Notes: generated by a model not told the origin, from the letters alone. Shown: positions 10,866-26,000, counted from the stretch's first letter. The stretch: 64,000 bases of DNA from Anaeramoeba flamelloides (GCA_027625915.1 JANTQA010000051.1:4898501-4962500), one strand, 5' to 3'. Program-made: numbers and translations.

Positions 10866-13800
10866 ATGAATCTCATCGAACTTAAAAAACTAACAAAGCC
10901 AACACAACAGTATTTAAAAAAAATGGGTGCACACAAACATCCTTTAAAATATGAACATGGCATTTTGATACAGAGATTTGTTAATTTGTACAATAAAACA
11001 AAGGGATTGTAGGTTTTTTTTTTTTTTTTTTTTTTTTTTTCCCTTTCTTTACTTCCAAGGTTTAATTAAATAATGAAGAAATCCCTTATATTTTACCTTG
11101 CTCATATTTTCTTTCTTCAAAAAAAGATACCATTCTTCAAATTCCTTTTATGAGAATCTTGAAAAGTTCAAAAATAGCAGTATTTCAATCCAAAAACAAA
11201 CAACCTCTTTATATGAAGCTGTAAATCGAAACCTTGAACCGTCCGCCAAACAACTTGTGTCAACGATTGACAACATACAAAATTCTCTCATCAGGGAATC
11301 GGTAAATATTTCTTTTTCTTTTTGCACCTCATTTTATTTTCAAAATTTGGTTTTCGTTAGAACTTTTTTCCAAGATCGGGTATCTTTATGAAACTAAGAT
11401 GACTTTAGGTTTCCTGGTAATCTTTTAAAGAAACTTATACGTTTTAATTCTTTGTTCAAAACTTTTGATAATTTTTAACAAAACTATTGAGTGTCCTGTT
11501 GTTAAAATAAGCAGTGAAGACTTTTTTAAACACTGTTTTAAATATTAAAGCGTATTCTTCTTTTTTATAGAAGACCTACACATTAAATCATCAAAGAAAC
11601 CAACAATAGACAACAAACAAATACCATATTGATTTCTTAAAGTTCTATGATTAAAAGGAAATTCCTAAAAATGAATGATCAAATTGGAAAATTTATCTCA
11701 AAAAATAGAGTAAATTTTTTTAAGAAAAGTATATTCATCAGAAAAAAATCAAAAAAATTGAAACAATTATGAAAAATTTAACCAAATTGCCTCCCTAATT
11801 TAAAATTTACTAAAAATATCAAGGAGTTTACCTTCGTAATTGATTTTTCCTTTAGTATAATATTGTATGGTGAATTATATATTGTATTGGAACAAGAAGA
11901 AAAAAAAGCACAGCTTTTATTTTGAAACACATGTTTGAGGCTTTGGGATCAGCTATTTTGGCCACTGTAGTCTCTTTTTGAAAATTAAATTTTCTCTTTT
12001 TGTTGTTTTAGATAGAGTTTTGTCTTGGAAATTTTGTTTCAGTTCAAGTATTTAAATCACTCAGTTCTTTCATTTCACCTTATGAGAATTTTCTTGTTTT
12101 ACTTCCAAAAAACACACTCTTGATATTTTAATTTTTTGTGGCTGTCATAACGATAATTAGAATTCTGTTGCTATTTGAAAAACAAATCGAAAAATTTTAG
12201 CTTTTACTGCTCTTTGGGTGTTAAAGGGGACAATTATCACATTATTTTCTTTTTACTTCACTACAAGGAAAAAATAAATTCTGAAAATTAAAGTTAGCCA
12301 AAACTACATATTGGATTTCAGTTATACAACTTTTATAAATTATTTTTTCAAAGTTATTATAATTTTATGTAATTTAGAAAAGATAGCTATTAAACTCAAT
12401 AATATTCGAATACCTCCTTTTTCAAAATTATCAACTTTTGAAAAAAAGACCTATTTTTGGGGTATTTTTTTTATTGAAATAAGTTACAACGAATGAACTT
12501 TATATTGGACATTAAGTATGAAAAAAGAATAATTTTTAAAACAATATATAGAAAAAAAATAGGGAATATATATTAAAACTCAAACCTGGAATAAAAAAAT
12601 AGAATGATAAAAAATATTCCAAAAAAAAAAGAAAAAAAATCATTTTTTTAATTTAATTTAGCGATATCTTTTGAAAGAAATATTTGATTTTATTTTAAAA
12701 TAGAAAAATATGATTCTTTTTAGACTATTAAAAAAAAAAAAAAGATACAAATAATCACTCCACTAAGTGAAATAAAAATGAAAAAAATATTACAATTAAA
12801 AATGAAAAAAATATTACGAAAATTTTCTTTTTTTTTCAATTCCCATTAATCTCTAATAAAGTTGTAAACTTTTTTCAAAATTGTTATGTATAATAATGTA
12901 TATTATGTGAGTTGATTTCAAAAATACAAAATTTAGTGATTTTTTTTTTGAAAAATTTTTCGAGTTATGTTGTTAACCCAAGAAATGAAATTACAGAAGT
13001 TTTTAATTTGTTTTTAAGGGGGTAGCGACACCCACAATGGATTTTTCGATAATTAAATTTTTTTTAGATAGAAATTAAACGATATTAGTGATCAAAAGCT
13101 CAAATTACTCGAAAAAAACTATTATAAATATTATTTAACAAATAAATTATTGTTTATTTTGTAATTATCTTAAATTATAAATTTTCATTTAGAAAAAAAA
13201 AAATTTAATTACTTTTTCCAAACCTAAATAAAAAGAGAAATCAAAATAATAGTACAGAAATTTTAAAAAACTGAGTCCTTTTTTTTTTTATCATTTTGTA
13301 AGAATTAAAAATTTTTTAAAATTTTATGTTTTAATACAGCGAAAACTTTTTAAAAAAAGTTCTTTCTTCAGACACCAGCCTCTACACCATATTTAAAGTT
13401 CAAGACTTCAATTTATTAAAACAGAAATCTTTCAAAGAGTTTTACTTCTGAAAAAGTTTTCTCTTTTTTAAAATAGAAAACTATATAAAAGTTTTAATTC
13501 TGAAAAAGTTTATACTTTTTTAAAATATAAAACTTTCAAAATTTTTTAATTCTGACAAAATGATATTTAAAACCCTCCAAAAGTAACTATTTTTTTAATT
13601 TTTTTACATTTCAAGATTTACTTAATAATTATCAACATAAAAAACACAAGATTGATTATTTTTGTTTCCTTTTTATAAAGCTATTTTTAACATCAATATC
13701 TTTCCCAATACCTGGTAAAAGTTATAAAATTATCTCTGAGTTTAACTATTTAAATTTTAAAAAAAATCTAATATTTTACCAACTAATTTACATTTCTATA

Positions 13801-16800
13801 CAAATTGATGAAAGATATTTTTGCCGATTTAAAGTCAAAATATAGCTAATTCAATCTTTAAAAATCTGACGAATGCAGATTTTTTTCTAAAATTCTTTGG
13901 GTTTTGTACTAATACAAGGATCATTTTTTATTGCTGAGATCAAAAAATCGGAATATTTTATTAATAGATTTTTTAGATCCGCTTGAAATATTGAGAACTA
14001 ATTTGATTAAGTAATAATTCCAACTTTTCATTTTCATTAATTCTCTGGTAGTATCTTACCCCTTAGCACACATCTATGGGTATAAAGCAGATAGAAGTCT
14101 CCTCCAATTAAAAAAAAATGACATATGAATTATTTTCAAATCCATTCAACATTTACCCTTAAGTAAATTAAGAGAGAAGAAAAATGAAATCAGTTTATAT
14201 ATTAATCAATTCAAATGTCTTTTTTATTGAATTTTTTTTTAAAAAAGTCGGATCATTAAAAAGATTTTTTGAAAAAGAAAAAAATCAAAAAAAAAAAAAA
14301 AAATCTCTTATTCATATATTTGTGTGTATGTGCCGTTTTAGACAATTGGCGTACTTTTTTTTTATTTAGGAAATTATATTTCAGGATTTATTTTCAATTT
14401 GAAAATTAAATTAATTTATCAAGATTTAGACTCTTGTTGAGTATGGCTAATAGTCTGAAATTTCTGATTGTTCTAAATTGGTTTCTGTGATTTCTGTGAT
14501 GATCAAAAAATCAAAATTTTTAAGAAAAAGGTACAATCCTATTTAATAAATTTAAAAAAAAATTGAGAAACATTACAATATTTTTAAAATTTGGAATTGA
14601 TTTTAATTAATTTATTTTTAGTATAAAAAACTTTTAATTTTTTTGAAAATAAGAAAAGATTAAATTTAATTTTTCAAAAGTCGGAAGTGTTTTTTTCACA
14701 AAAATGACTTTAAGGAAAATTGACATACTTTTTCAATTATTTTCTCTATTTTGATTTTAAAAAACAAATTTGAATGAATTAAATAGTGTTTAACAAGATT
14801 TTATTTTTTACTTTCTCGATCTCTTTGAATTATTACATCAAGAAAATTACAATTGACTTTTTCAGAATTAACGTTTTCACAAGAAAAAGGAGAAAAATAT
14901 TTTGGAAATGTTTGGAAATTTGAACTCTTTGATCTGGAATTCAAAGAAAGAGGTGTTTCTCAACAATTACATAAAAATGTAACAAATTACATTTTTGAAC
15001 ATTTTGGAGGAAATTATTTTTTTATTTCAAAACCTTTTTCTCAAGCCCATTAATTAAACAACAATCCCAAAAAAAACAAAAATAAATGGGAAACAAACCA
15101 AACTGAAAAGGATACAGAAAGATCCAAAATCTTAAAAAAAAATTAAAACTTAAAGACTGGTAGATTATTTAACCTCAAATATGGTGTTTGTTGATAAGTC
15201 AGATCAAGCCGTAAATACCTACCTTTTTCAATCCAAGTATTTTTCTTGTAGTTGATTTCTGTTGTTTTATTTTTTATACAATGTAAATTCCTAACACAAA
15301 ATGATTTTATGGATCGATGGTTCAGAAAATAATTTGTAAGTACGTTTTTTTTGTTTGTTTTGGCGAAAGATTTCAGTTCTGTTAACTGAAATGATTTTCA
15401 TAGTAAAAAGGTATTGGATCACAGCAATCCAAGAATAACCTTGTTATTGTTATTGTTGATAATGTTTAAAAAGAAATTCTATATTTCATTAATTGTATCA
15501 TAAATATGATTCCCATTATCACAAATTTTTTTGATCCTGTTTGTTTTCACTGAAAAACCCAATTTATGAAAAAAAAAAGAAACTCAGAAAAAAAATTTTT
15601 TTATTTTCATTTTTTATTTCAACTTTTTATCATTGTTCTGATTCATCAATATTTTTGTCAATTGTTAAATACTTGATAGGTAGATATATTTTTAAAAATT
15701 GTGAGAAAAGTAATATTTTGCAAAATGTGTCAATCCTGTCCTGAATGACATATATTTTCATCATTTTTTTTTTTTTATTTTTTACACAAATTATTAAATA
15801 TTTCTGAAAATATTAAAAAATTCATAATAATCTCTAAATTCTTTATAACCAAACAAAAATGGTAAAAAAATGAGTTAAATTTTGTTTTTAATTTATTCTT
15901 AACAAAATTACTTCAAAATCCAATAAATATTAAAAAAAAAAAAAAAAAACAAATAAATAAAAAAAGTATAGTCGTCTTTACTTTATTATTTGTATTCTAT
16001 AATAATTAATAAAAGAATTTTATTTTTGAGTTAGTAAAGATATTTTCATAAAATTAAAATAAATAAATTCACGGATATTATTTGGAAAATCAAAACAGAA
16101 ATTCATAAAAATAATTTTTTTGTGATAATAATAGAGATTATGAGGAATTCAATAAGATTATGAATTTATTTTTTTTTTACTAATTATGAAAGTAGGAACA
16201 TTTTACCATTTTTAAAAATTTTAATGTGAGAACCTTGTTAAAAAAAAAAACGATTTTTTGACCACAGATATTGAAATTTTATAACCAAAATACCCTTACC
16301 TGCTTTATTTGTGAAACGAAATACAAACCAAAGAAAATCAAAGCTGAATCTTTCATTTTTCAATTTTTTGAACATTTTTTTGTAATAATTTTTTGGTTTT
16401 ATTAAGTATGTTTTGGATCGAGAGATGTGTTTATTAGAGATGCTTGAAAACAAAAAACTAAAAAAAAAGTAAAAATAGACATGAGAAAGTATTGTATTTT
16501 AAAAAAATCTTTTCTTTTTTAGAATCAAACAAGAAAGATAACCATTCCAAATTAACTTGTTAAAAATCAAGAATGAAAAAAAAAGAATGAAAAAAAAAAA
16601 AAAAAATCCAAAACAAATTATATTTTAGACGATTTTTTTGGTTTTTATCTTCTTATTTATATGAATTCAAATAACTGATTACCTTGAATTTCTCCCACAA
16701 TTCCTATTTATTATTATTTTACAAACCGTTTTTTTACGAATTTGCTTACAAAATTCTTTTTTCAAATATTTTTATCAAACAAAAACAAAACAAAGAACAC

Positions 16801-19079
16801 TTTAACAAAGATTAAAATAAAGTGAATGAATTATTGGAAATCAAAAAAAAACTCCAAAAAGTTCGACTCCAAAAGAAAAAGAGATCTAGATAAAAAAATT
16901 TAAATTGAAATTCATCATTATTTTGGTTTTTACAGATTTTAGTACAAAACAAACAATTTTAAAACCAAACAAATTTATTCAATAAATCTCAATTCCTCAA
17001 GAAGTATTTAAAAAAACATTCTATTTTCTTTAACCAAAACTAGAATTAGATGAATTAAATGAAAATGGATTTGAAATTCATTTTTGGAAATTCTTTAGAA
17101 ATAACAAGAAAAATGTTTCTTAAAAAATTATTGAACAAAAGTGTTTTTCCAAAAGAATGAAAAATAAAGTTTAGGAAAGAAGAAGCAATCATATCAAATG
17201 TACAGAGAAGATCAATAAATAAATGATTTATTTTTTTATTTTTTCTTGATCATTTTTTTTCATTTTTTTGATTTCCTATTTGTTAATTGGTATGTAAAGA
17301 TATTATACTAGGATATACCCAACTCTCTTTTTTATTAAAATATTAAATGTTATTGGTTAAAGAAATGATTTCAATGATTCGATTTCTCAAAAATTAAGGC
17401 AGAACTCAAAATTGGAATATTACCTACACCCTTAAAAGAATGTTTATAAAATTAACCAATATTTCTAAAATCATGTTTCATCACGATAAGAGTTGCATAA
17501 GAAAAAGATACTTTTAAATCAATTGGAAATGAAAATCTACTCGTTAATTTTTCCCAGTACTTCCATTTTGAACTTTTGATATAAAACTATTTTTTTTTTT
17601 TTAATTGAGATTTAAAAGTAAATTCCTTTTCAAATTACATTCAATGATAGCTAATTTCAAAAATAAATTATTCGATTTTTTTACAAAAAAAATTGAATGT
17701 GTGAACATAATTTTTTATAAAAATATTTAAACTTGAAAATATTCATTTCAATTAATTAATTTAACAAATTATGATTACATATCTTATTTTTTTTAACATT
17801 TACATTTCCTAAATATTCTCATTATATTTAACAAATTATAATTTTTTATTAAAATAAAAAATTTTTGCAGAGAATAATTGAGAATTGCCAAAAAACATTG
17901 AAAAACAGAATTGAACAAATGGACCAAATAACAAATACACTTCGTCTCAGAACGCAACAAGTTACAAATTATGTCACTGATAAAAAAAAATTAATAAAAA
18001 TGAAAAAAAACAAAAAAAATGATCAAAATACGCTAACCGATTTAATAAACAAAATATCAAAGCAAGAAAAAAATATCCGCCAAATGGATCAGAATTTTGT
18101 AAATTCGTTAAATCATCTATTTGAAACAACAAATAATAATGAATTATTAACAATAAAAACCTTTTTAACAACATTTCATAAAGTGATTTTAGGGTTATCG
18201 CTAAACAAGAAACAAACCAAATTTGATAGTTATATCAATTACCAAAACAATAAAGATGATCCCAAAATAGAAGATATTAATCCCTTTACAGAATTAATTC
18301 ATAAAAAGCAACCAAATCAAGATCTGATTCTGAAAGAAAAAACACGAAAAAAAAAGAAAAAAAAGAAGAAGAAAGACAACGAAGTAAATGATGATTTAAC
18401 TCAAAATTTATTCGCCCAGCCACAACCACTCATACAGAAGGAAAAGAAAAAGAAAAAAAGTAATAAAAATAATGTTACTTCTTCCCGTCATTCTCCTCTT
18501 TCAAAATCCCAAAATAATAGCACCATTAAACATTTTTCACACAAATTATCCTCTTCAACTGGAAATATACAAAAAAATGAAAAACAAATAAAAAACACAA
18601 AGGAAAGCAAGAATAAGAATAAGAAGAAATCGGACATGGATGATAACGGAACCACTGCAAATAAATCGAATAATTACAATTATAGTCAAGCAAGCACTTT
18701 GCAAACAAATTCCAAAATGGGGAAGAAAAAGGGCAACAAAAAAAACAACAAGAAAAAGAAAAATAAGGAGAGAGAGGACATTATTAATTTCAAAGATAAT
18801 CCTAAAAACAAATCTGGTGTTAATTTTAATGAAATTTTTAATGTGACAATTAATGAACCTTATTTAATAATTGAAAGCCAACAAATAAAGCCCATTGGTG
18901 GCGATAATAAGCTTTATTCTGATGATCAAAGAATATGGGAAGTAACTGATTTTTCTGAAAATAGAGACCAAAAGAAAATGAATTGGAATGACTCCATGAA
19001 AATGAGAAACCAATTTGAAGAATCTACCCAATCAGATTCGGAACAAGAGATATCGGGGCAGTATTCTTTAGAAATTTAA
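10866..19079 (+). CDS. BAR-domain-like protein with lysine-rich tail
   Basis: Three exons joined by phase-compatible GT-AG sites: 10866-11008, 11127-11301 and 17871-19079, giving 508 residues. Residues 1 to about 217 have the length and heptad-like pattern of a BAR domain, the dimeric helical bundle that senses or bends membranes. Helix 1 carries KKLTKPTQQYLKKMG, the middle of the fold spans the 106/107 exon junction (NSLIRES then RIIENCQ), and the last helix includes IRQMDQNFVNSLNHLF. From about residue 220 on it is low complexity, with a run of nine or more lysines near 265-274, further KKKK tracts and an acidic C-terminus, suggesting electrostatic membrane or RNA contacts. The start is the ATG at 10866, because an ATG five bases upstream stops after two codons. 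Intron 1 is 118 bp and intron 2 is 6569 bp, unusually long here. The family call rests on pattern only; IMD or FAM92-type F-BAR relatives are alternatives. Confidence 0.68.
11302..17870 (+). other. 6.6-kb intron of the BAR-like gene
   Basis: The intron begins GTAAATATTTC after a complete codon and ends TTTTTGCAG before AGA, so phase 0 is kept. Inside are a 52-bp tandem repeat (13428-13560) and many A/T runs. An open stretch at about 14870-15053 (peptide including KYFGNVWKFELFDLEFKE) follows a TTTTTCAG acceptor-like site. Its phase does not match the preceding exon, so it is not an alternative exon of this gene. No nested gene is convincing. Confidence 0.6.
13428..13560 (+). repeat. 52-bp tandem repeat, about 2.5 units
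   Basis: The core TTCTGAAAAAGTTT occurs at 13446 and 13498, and TTCTGACAAAA at 13550, giving a period of 52 bp with the intervening TTTTTTAAAATAGAAAAC-like segment repeated. Confidence 0.7.
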
Positions 19080-22000
19080 TTTGTTTTGAAAAGTTTTATT
19101 GGTTAAACCGCTCACTATTTCTTTAAATGTTATCTAAATTAATAAATATTGGGTAGGTGTGGGAATAATTCATATTATAATTAATTATGAATAAACTATC
19201 AAATTTGTCTTAAAGATTGTTATTTTTCTTGGATTTAATAATAAATAGAGAGGAATTAAAATATCAATATTTTTTAGTTTTAATTTTATTGAAACTATTT
19301 TTTTTATTTTACATAATTTCAAAAAGAAAATTTTTTTTTATCTGTGCTAAATGATTTAAGAAAAGTTTTTTAAATAAAAATAATCTTCCTAGAATAATTG
19401 ATGATTTGGCTTCAAATAAAGTAGTTAAATTTTCAAAATGGGTGCTTTTCATCGGAGATTTTCAGAGATAAAATAACCATAAATTGTAAATTGTGATAAT
19501 TACTGGGCTTTGTAATTAAAAAGTAACTTTGAAAAAAGAATCAATTCATTTCAAGTTCATTCAAATTTTTTTTCAATAGAAATGTGAGAGGATGGCAAAC
19601 AATTTGATCTTCAAGAAAAAAAATTGTTTTTATTATTGATGGAAGAAGTGTAAATTAAACTCTAAATTTCCTTTGACTTAGATTTCTGAAAGGAAGAATT
19701 TAAGCGTAAAATCATAGAGTTCATGATTGTTCAAGGAAAAAACCACACTTAAATTTTGTTTATGTTTAAAAAGTAAAAGCAAAAAAAGGGATAAAAAAGA
19801 AAAAGGGAAAAAGATAAAGAAAAAAGAAATTAAAAAAGGGTTTATGAGAAGAAATAGGTAAAAAATCAAAAAAAAGTAACCAATCAATTCTATCTTTAAT
19901 TAAGAACTCCCAAAATCACAACCAGGATACCTTGTGGTTAATTTAATAATTTGATAATTGATCATGAATATTCACTTTATGATCGTTTTTTCTATTGTTT
20001 AAATTTCTTTTTTTTTTTTGATTAGATTTGCCATAAACATTTGGTCATTTTTTTGCCTTCAATTATTTCGTTTTGATTTTCAATTACTCACACTTGAGTT
20101 TTTCAGTGTCATAGTATTAGCAAGTAACTACTTGATCTATTTCTTTTTTAACTCTTCTTCCCAATATAAAGAAGATTCAGCAAGTGGAAAAATGGATAAA
20201 AAATTGAAATATTTCAATATTTCTTTCACACATAGGTCGAGTATTTTTATCAGTGAAGTAATTGAAACTCGAAATAAATAAAAAATTGTTTTTATACTAA
20301 AATAAACAACAAAATAACAAAATAAAATCGATGATCAAATCTAAAGGTTAATATTATTGTTCTTAATTCTGTTGACAAACCAACCAACTCTTTACATCAA
20401 CAATATCCATCCTTTAAAAAAGGCATCATTTCTCATCTCTCTTACAAATTATATTGTTATGAATATAAATACTCAAAATATAACCAACTATTTATGTGTT
20501 CTTTATTCGTTTTTTATGGGTTAACTTACGTTAAATCATTTTTTTTTAGCTTTTCTGAAAACTTAGAAGTGGATGCATGATTTTTTAATGCTTTCTCAAA
20601 AACTTTTTTATTCAGCAACAGATGTTAAATCATGCTTTTAAAAACTTGTTTTCTTCTTTTTATTTTTCTTATCTTAACCTTCTATTGGAAGAGATCAATT
20701 CTAGTTAAAAAATTTTTTTTTTATTATTTGAGTAAATGATATATAAAAGGAAATTTAACTTTTCTTCGGAATTTAACTTGAAAAGGTTTGAATACTTTGA
20801 AAAAAAATTGATCTAACTAATACACATCATCTTTTTCCGGATTGGTTGTTATTTATTTAATTAAACCACTCATTTTAATACTTTAACATTTAAAAATATA
20901 TAGAAAAATCAAATACAGTTTTTTTAATAAACATCTTCAAACTGATTAGTATTTGAATTACCAATTCGGATTTGGGATAAAAAAATAATTAATCGGCTAG
21001 TATTTTTTAAAAATCAAATGAAATCTAGTCAAGATCTTGACAATTATTTTTTTGTAATTTTTGCTTAAACTTATGAAATAGATGAGTTAACTTCATCTAA
21101 ACAATTTATTAATTTGAATCTCCATTTTGAAACAATTCCAAAATTGGCATTTTTCCATTAGAAAAGTAAAAAAATTAACATATTATTGTTTTTTAACTAG
21201 TAAGTTAATTCTTGAAAATGGGAATACATATTTTTGGTTTTAGTACAGAAATTATTGATTACAAAAGAAAATTTTTTATTTTGTGTTTATTTTTAATATG
21301 ATTAATATTTGAATTCAATCTCAAACAATGTATTTCATTGAAATGGTGGTGATTTAATAAATAAATATTTGAGAATTTTGACAACAGTTTCCCAATTAAA
21401 TTGAGATCAAATAAGAAATAATGTTTTTTATTCTTTAAGGTCTTTAAAAAAGTAGTGTTCTTGTTTTCAAAAAATAAAAAAAAATGGCCAAAATAATTTT
21501 AAATTTTCAAAAATTTTTTTCACAAATTGTTTGATCTTATTCACAAGAATCCTTTTTGTAAGTTAAATCATATTTGGAAGAAAAAAATGTTTGTGAATTT
21601 TAAGAATAAAATTACTCTATTTCCAAATATATTCAAGTAAATTTTTTTATGAAAAATCCAATATTATCTTTTAACAAAAACAAAAATATAGAGTAAAATT
21701 TTTAAATGAACTTGAAAATTTAATCATTATAACTGTCCTTCTTAAATAAATACAATTATTTTTTAATTAGTTGAATAAATCATTTTTTTGGTTAACCAAA
21801 ACATTTATCTCAAAAAAGAAATTAAATCATTATTATACTATTCCTGGTAACAAAGACTCGTTATTTTATAGAATAATGATTGAAATAGCAATAAAAAGGG
21901 TAAAAAACTGGTTATAATGAGAGAAATAAAAAGAATTTAAATGTTTTCTTTTTCGGAAAAAATGGATTAAAAAAAATTGATCTTAGAATTTATATATTCT

Positions 22001-23060
22001 TTTTTGTATTTCTTAGTCAATTAGAATTTTTTGACATTTGGCATATACAAAATTGTTAAGTAGAGAATACTATCATTACATAATTTAAAATTTTGCCTTG
22101 TTGTTATAGAGTGCTGATGATTTAAATATAAAAAATGAATTAATTTTTTAAACTACTATTAAAAATAATATCAAGTACAAAAACGATCAGTGAAGAATCA
22201 AAATAACACGCACTTACCCTCCAGACAAAATAATCTTTTTTTACCAGTTTCAGAGAATGTAAACATTAAGAGGTAAAAAAATAACACTATTAAAAAAAGC
22301 AAAAATACTGATAAATTTAAAAAAAAGTAACAAACTGGGTGATTCAATTACCATTTTTTTTATCCCAGAAACTACCTTACAAAACATTTTTTTTTTACCA
22401 AAAGTCTTGTTTTCAACTAATTTACAAATTTTCTTTTATAATTATACTAATAGAATTCTTTATTCAAAGCTTTCAAAAAAATCAAAATTTAGAAGTGGGG
22501 TTTAAAGTTACAAAGTTTTTTTTTTAATTCATCAATATTTCGAACCAAAACTAAGAAAATTGTCTTTAAATTACAAGTTCACATTAGATTTATTATAAGT
22601 AAAGTGGAAACAAAGCCCACAACCTACATTTGGAATTTAAATCAGAATATAATTTCTGTTGATCTCTTATTTCAATTATTCAAAATTTCATTCTTTTTGG
22701 GTTTTTTTCTTTCAACAAAATAAAGAACAAACAATTACTGGTCATTAAAATAAAAAATGGGCCAAGAAAATAAATAGATATCACAAATTAAAATCTTTTT
22801 CTTTGAAATTTTTTAGTCTTGAAAAAATAATTAAAAGGAAAGGAAACTTTTTTCCCGTTTTTTGAATGACTTTATTAAAAAAACTATCCCTTTAACACAG
22901 CTTTTCACCCTTTTAAAGGATTCTAAAGTGTGTGGATGGTCCCGGGATTGTATGAAAGCTCTATCAAAGACATGAGTTTGTTAGTAGTGATTCTCAAGTG
23001 AAAGTTACATTTTTTTATCAAATAATTTCTTTTTTACAGTTTCATTAAAAGCAAAATAAC
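19080..23060. other. Intergenic region, no gene recognised
   Basis: About 4 kb without a supported exon. An open stretch at 20018-20281 has no ATG at its start and no domain I can name. A segment at 22900-22990 is less AT-rich and sits near the CCT8 promoter. A possible 3' splice site (TTTTTTACAG at 23030-23039) just upstream of the CCT8 start codon may indicate a 5' UTR intron. Confidence 0.5.
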
Positions 23061-26000
23061 ATGAATAGGCAAAGATCACTTGCACGATCTGGAAATATTG
23101 AAAACTTATTAAAGTCTGGAACGAAATACTTGTCATCTCTTGAAGAAACTATTATTCAAAACATTGATGCTTGTATTGATCTTGCTGAATTACTTACAAC
23201 TTCTTTAGGGCCAAATGGTTTGTGTTTAATTTTACTTTTTTTTAAATGTTTTTTTTTTCTTTTTCTTTCTTCTTGAACAAAAAAACAAAAAAAAACAAAA
23301 AAAAAACCGTTTTACGATCGTTCAAATGCATCCTTCCAAAATAAAATTAAATAAATAAAAATAAAAAAAAAAATAAAAATAAAAAGAAAAATAAAAAGAA
23401 AAATAAAAAGAAAAATAATAAGAAAAATAAAAAGAAAAATAAAAAGAAAAATAAAAAAAAAAATCTTTCGATTTTGGTGGGCTTATTAATTTTTTTCAAA
23501 AGACTTAACAAAAAATATTTTTATTTTTTAAAGCATTAAACAATTTAGCTAAATTCTTTCTACAAAATTTAAAGAAAAAACTTTTGATTACAAAAACAAA
23601 AATCTTTTTTTTTGTTTTTTTTTTAAAAAAAAAGTTTTTTATCTTGCTTTTTTTTTTTATTACAATTTTTTCGGCTTTTGTTTCGAGAACAACGTTGTTG
23701 ACGTTATGTACACAAGTTTTTTTGAGATCGAAAAGTACATTCAATTATTTTAATTGAATTTTTTTTTGTTTGTTGAAAAAAATAAAAAACCGATCCTTAC
23801 TGCCAGTTTAAAAAAGTAGTACATAAAAACGAACCAAGAGCTACCCAAACTGAATTAAAAGCATAAACCAAGCAGTTTAGGCAACACTATAAAAACTTTT
23901 AGAACTCAATTTTTTAAAAAAAGCTGCACAAACATTCCTTTTTTTTATCAAAGAACCAGAATATCTCTCAATCTTTTTTTTTTTTTTTTAATATTTTATG
24001 ACCTTTTACTCTCTGTGTTTTTTCTTCTCTTTGACAGGAATGAATAAAATGATTATCAATCGATTAAGTAAATTAATCATAACAAATGACTCTTCAACAA
24101 TTCTTAAAGAATTAGAAGTTGTTCACCCAGCAGCAACCATGATTCTTGAAGCAGCACAAATGCAAGAAAAAGAAATTGGTGACGGAACAAATTTTGTTAT
24201 TGTGTTTGCAGGAGAGATTTTAAAGCAAGCACAATCCTTGATTTTAAGTGGCATTCACCCTGTTGAAATCATTGACGGTTACAACAAAGCTGGAAAAGAG
24301 GCACTTAAGTATATGGATGAGCTTGTTGTAAAAACAGTTGAAGATGTACGAAATGAAGAGGATGTTGCCTCAGCAATCTCTGCTTCAATTGCCTCAAAGC
24401 AATTTGGTTATGAAGATTTTCTCTCAAGTCTTGTTGCCAAGGCTTGTATAGCTGTAAGTCAATATATTTTTTATTTTTTTCTTACTATTTGTTTCAAAAT
24501 AAATGTAACAAAATTTTCATTCAGCTTTCTTTAATAAGATTTGTAAACCATAGTAACATTTCAAAATTTTAATAATTCTGTAAAATCAGTTTAAATTATT
24601 CATTCTCTTCATTGGGAATTGGGGACTTTGATTTTGAAAATTTGCTTTTATTGTTCAGTGATTTTTTTGGAAAGCTGAATTAAAATTTTGGTCTTTTTAT
24701 TTTTCAATTAACAGTATTCGATTTAAAAGGATTTTTAAATTTTTTAGTACATCAAAACAATTTTCTTTTTTTGATGATATATATTTCTTTCACTATTTTT
24801 TTTCTTTCTAATTTACTCTTCTCATTTTAAAAACTTTGGTTTAATTTTTCAATGACACTTATAAAATCTTCTAATTTCAAAAACAACATTTTACACTTTA
24901 TATTAACAATAATAGATTTGTCCAAATAATGAAAAAAATTTTATTGTTGATAATATCAGAGTTGTAAAAATTATTGGAGGAAGTGTTTATGATAGTAAAA
25001 TCATTAAAGGGTTCGTTACCAATAGAATACCTAAAGGATCTATTAGAAAAATTGAAAACGCTAAAGTGGTGTGCTATACAGGTGGTGTTGAAGCAAGTAA
25101 CACCGAAACAGGATCAAATGTATTAATTGAAAGTGCTAAAGAACTGAAAAATTACACAAAAGGCGAAGAAAATTTGATGGAAAAAAAAATTAAAAAACTT
25201 GCCGAAATGGGAATTAATGTTGTCGTAAGCGGTCATAACATTTCTGAAATTGCTGCCCATTTCCTTGAAAAGTATGGTATCCTTGCACTTAAACTTCCTT
25301 CAAAATTTGAAATGTTAAGAGTTTGTCGTACAGTCAGAGCATTGCCTTTATCAACATTTGTAAGTTTTTAAAAATTCATATTTATTTTTTTTTTATCAAA
25401 TTTTTATCATTATTTTGTCTTTAAATTATAAATAGTTTTCAATCAACTTTCCTTTCTTGGATTACAATATGCTTTTCAGAAATTTATTGAAAATTATTGC
25501 TAAAATGTCTCTTATAGCACCTACTTTAACTTTTGATCCTTATTTATTATTTCAGAAAAGAAAAAAAAATATAATTTTAAATTACAATAAATTTCAAATT
25601 ATAAAAAATGTATACTTGCTAAAAAATCATCAAACAAAACATATAATTAATTAATGGAACTATTTTTTAAAATTAATTGAGGAAATATAGAATTGAAAAC
25701 CACAATAATGATTACTCACATATATCTTTTTTATATAATTGTGTACAAATATCATGCTGTCTCAGGTAATAAGCCCAAGAAAATAAAAACTTTTATTTGT
25801 TAAGGGATTAACGTCTACCAAGGAGAAGCCTAAAAATAAAGTATGTAGCTATTAAACGTAAATAATATTCAATACTTCTTCAAATGTCTCTAAACATTCG
25901 ATTAGACAAATACTACTAAAAAGCCGATCTTCATCAATTAAAAAAGATCCTTTGTATTAGTAAAAAATCCTAGAATTTTTGAAAAAAATCTGCATTTAGA

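Noticed and set aside
14870-15053. Open stretch KYFGNVWKFELFDLEFKE after an acceptor-like site
   Set aside because: No start codon, no matching donor phase in the surrounding gene and no recognised family. Kept only as a remark under the intron.
17198-17214. ACAGAGAAGAT-like string resembling the U6 snRNA core
   Set aside because: The following bases do not match U6 (no AGCA-CCCC-GCAAGGATGACAC segment) and no U6 5' stem is present.
23345-23462. Short regular A-rich array that could suggest a CRISPR-like pattern
   Set aside because: Units are contiguous 12-mers with no spacers, inside a spliceosomal intron. It is a simple minisatellite.
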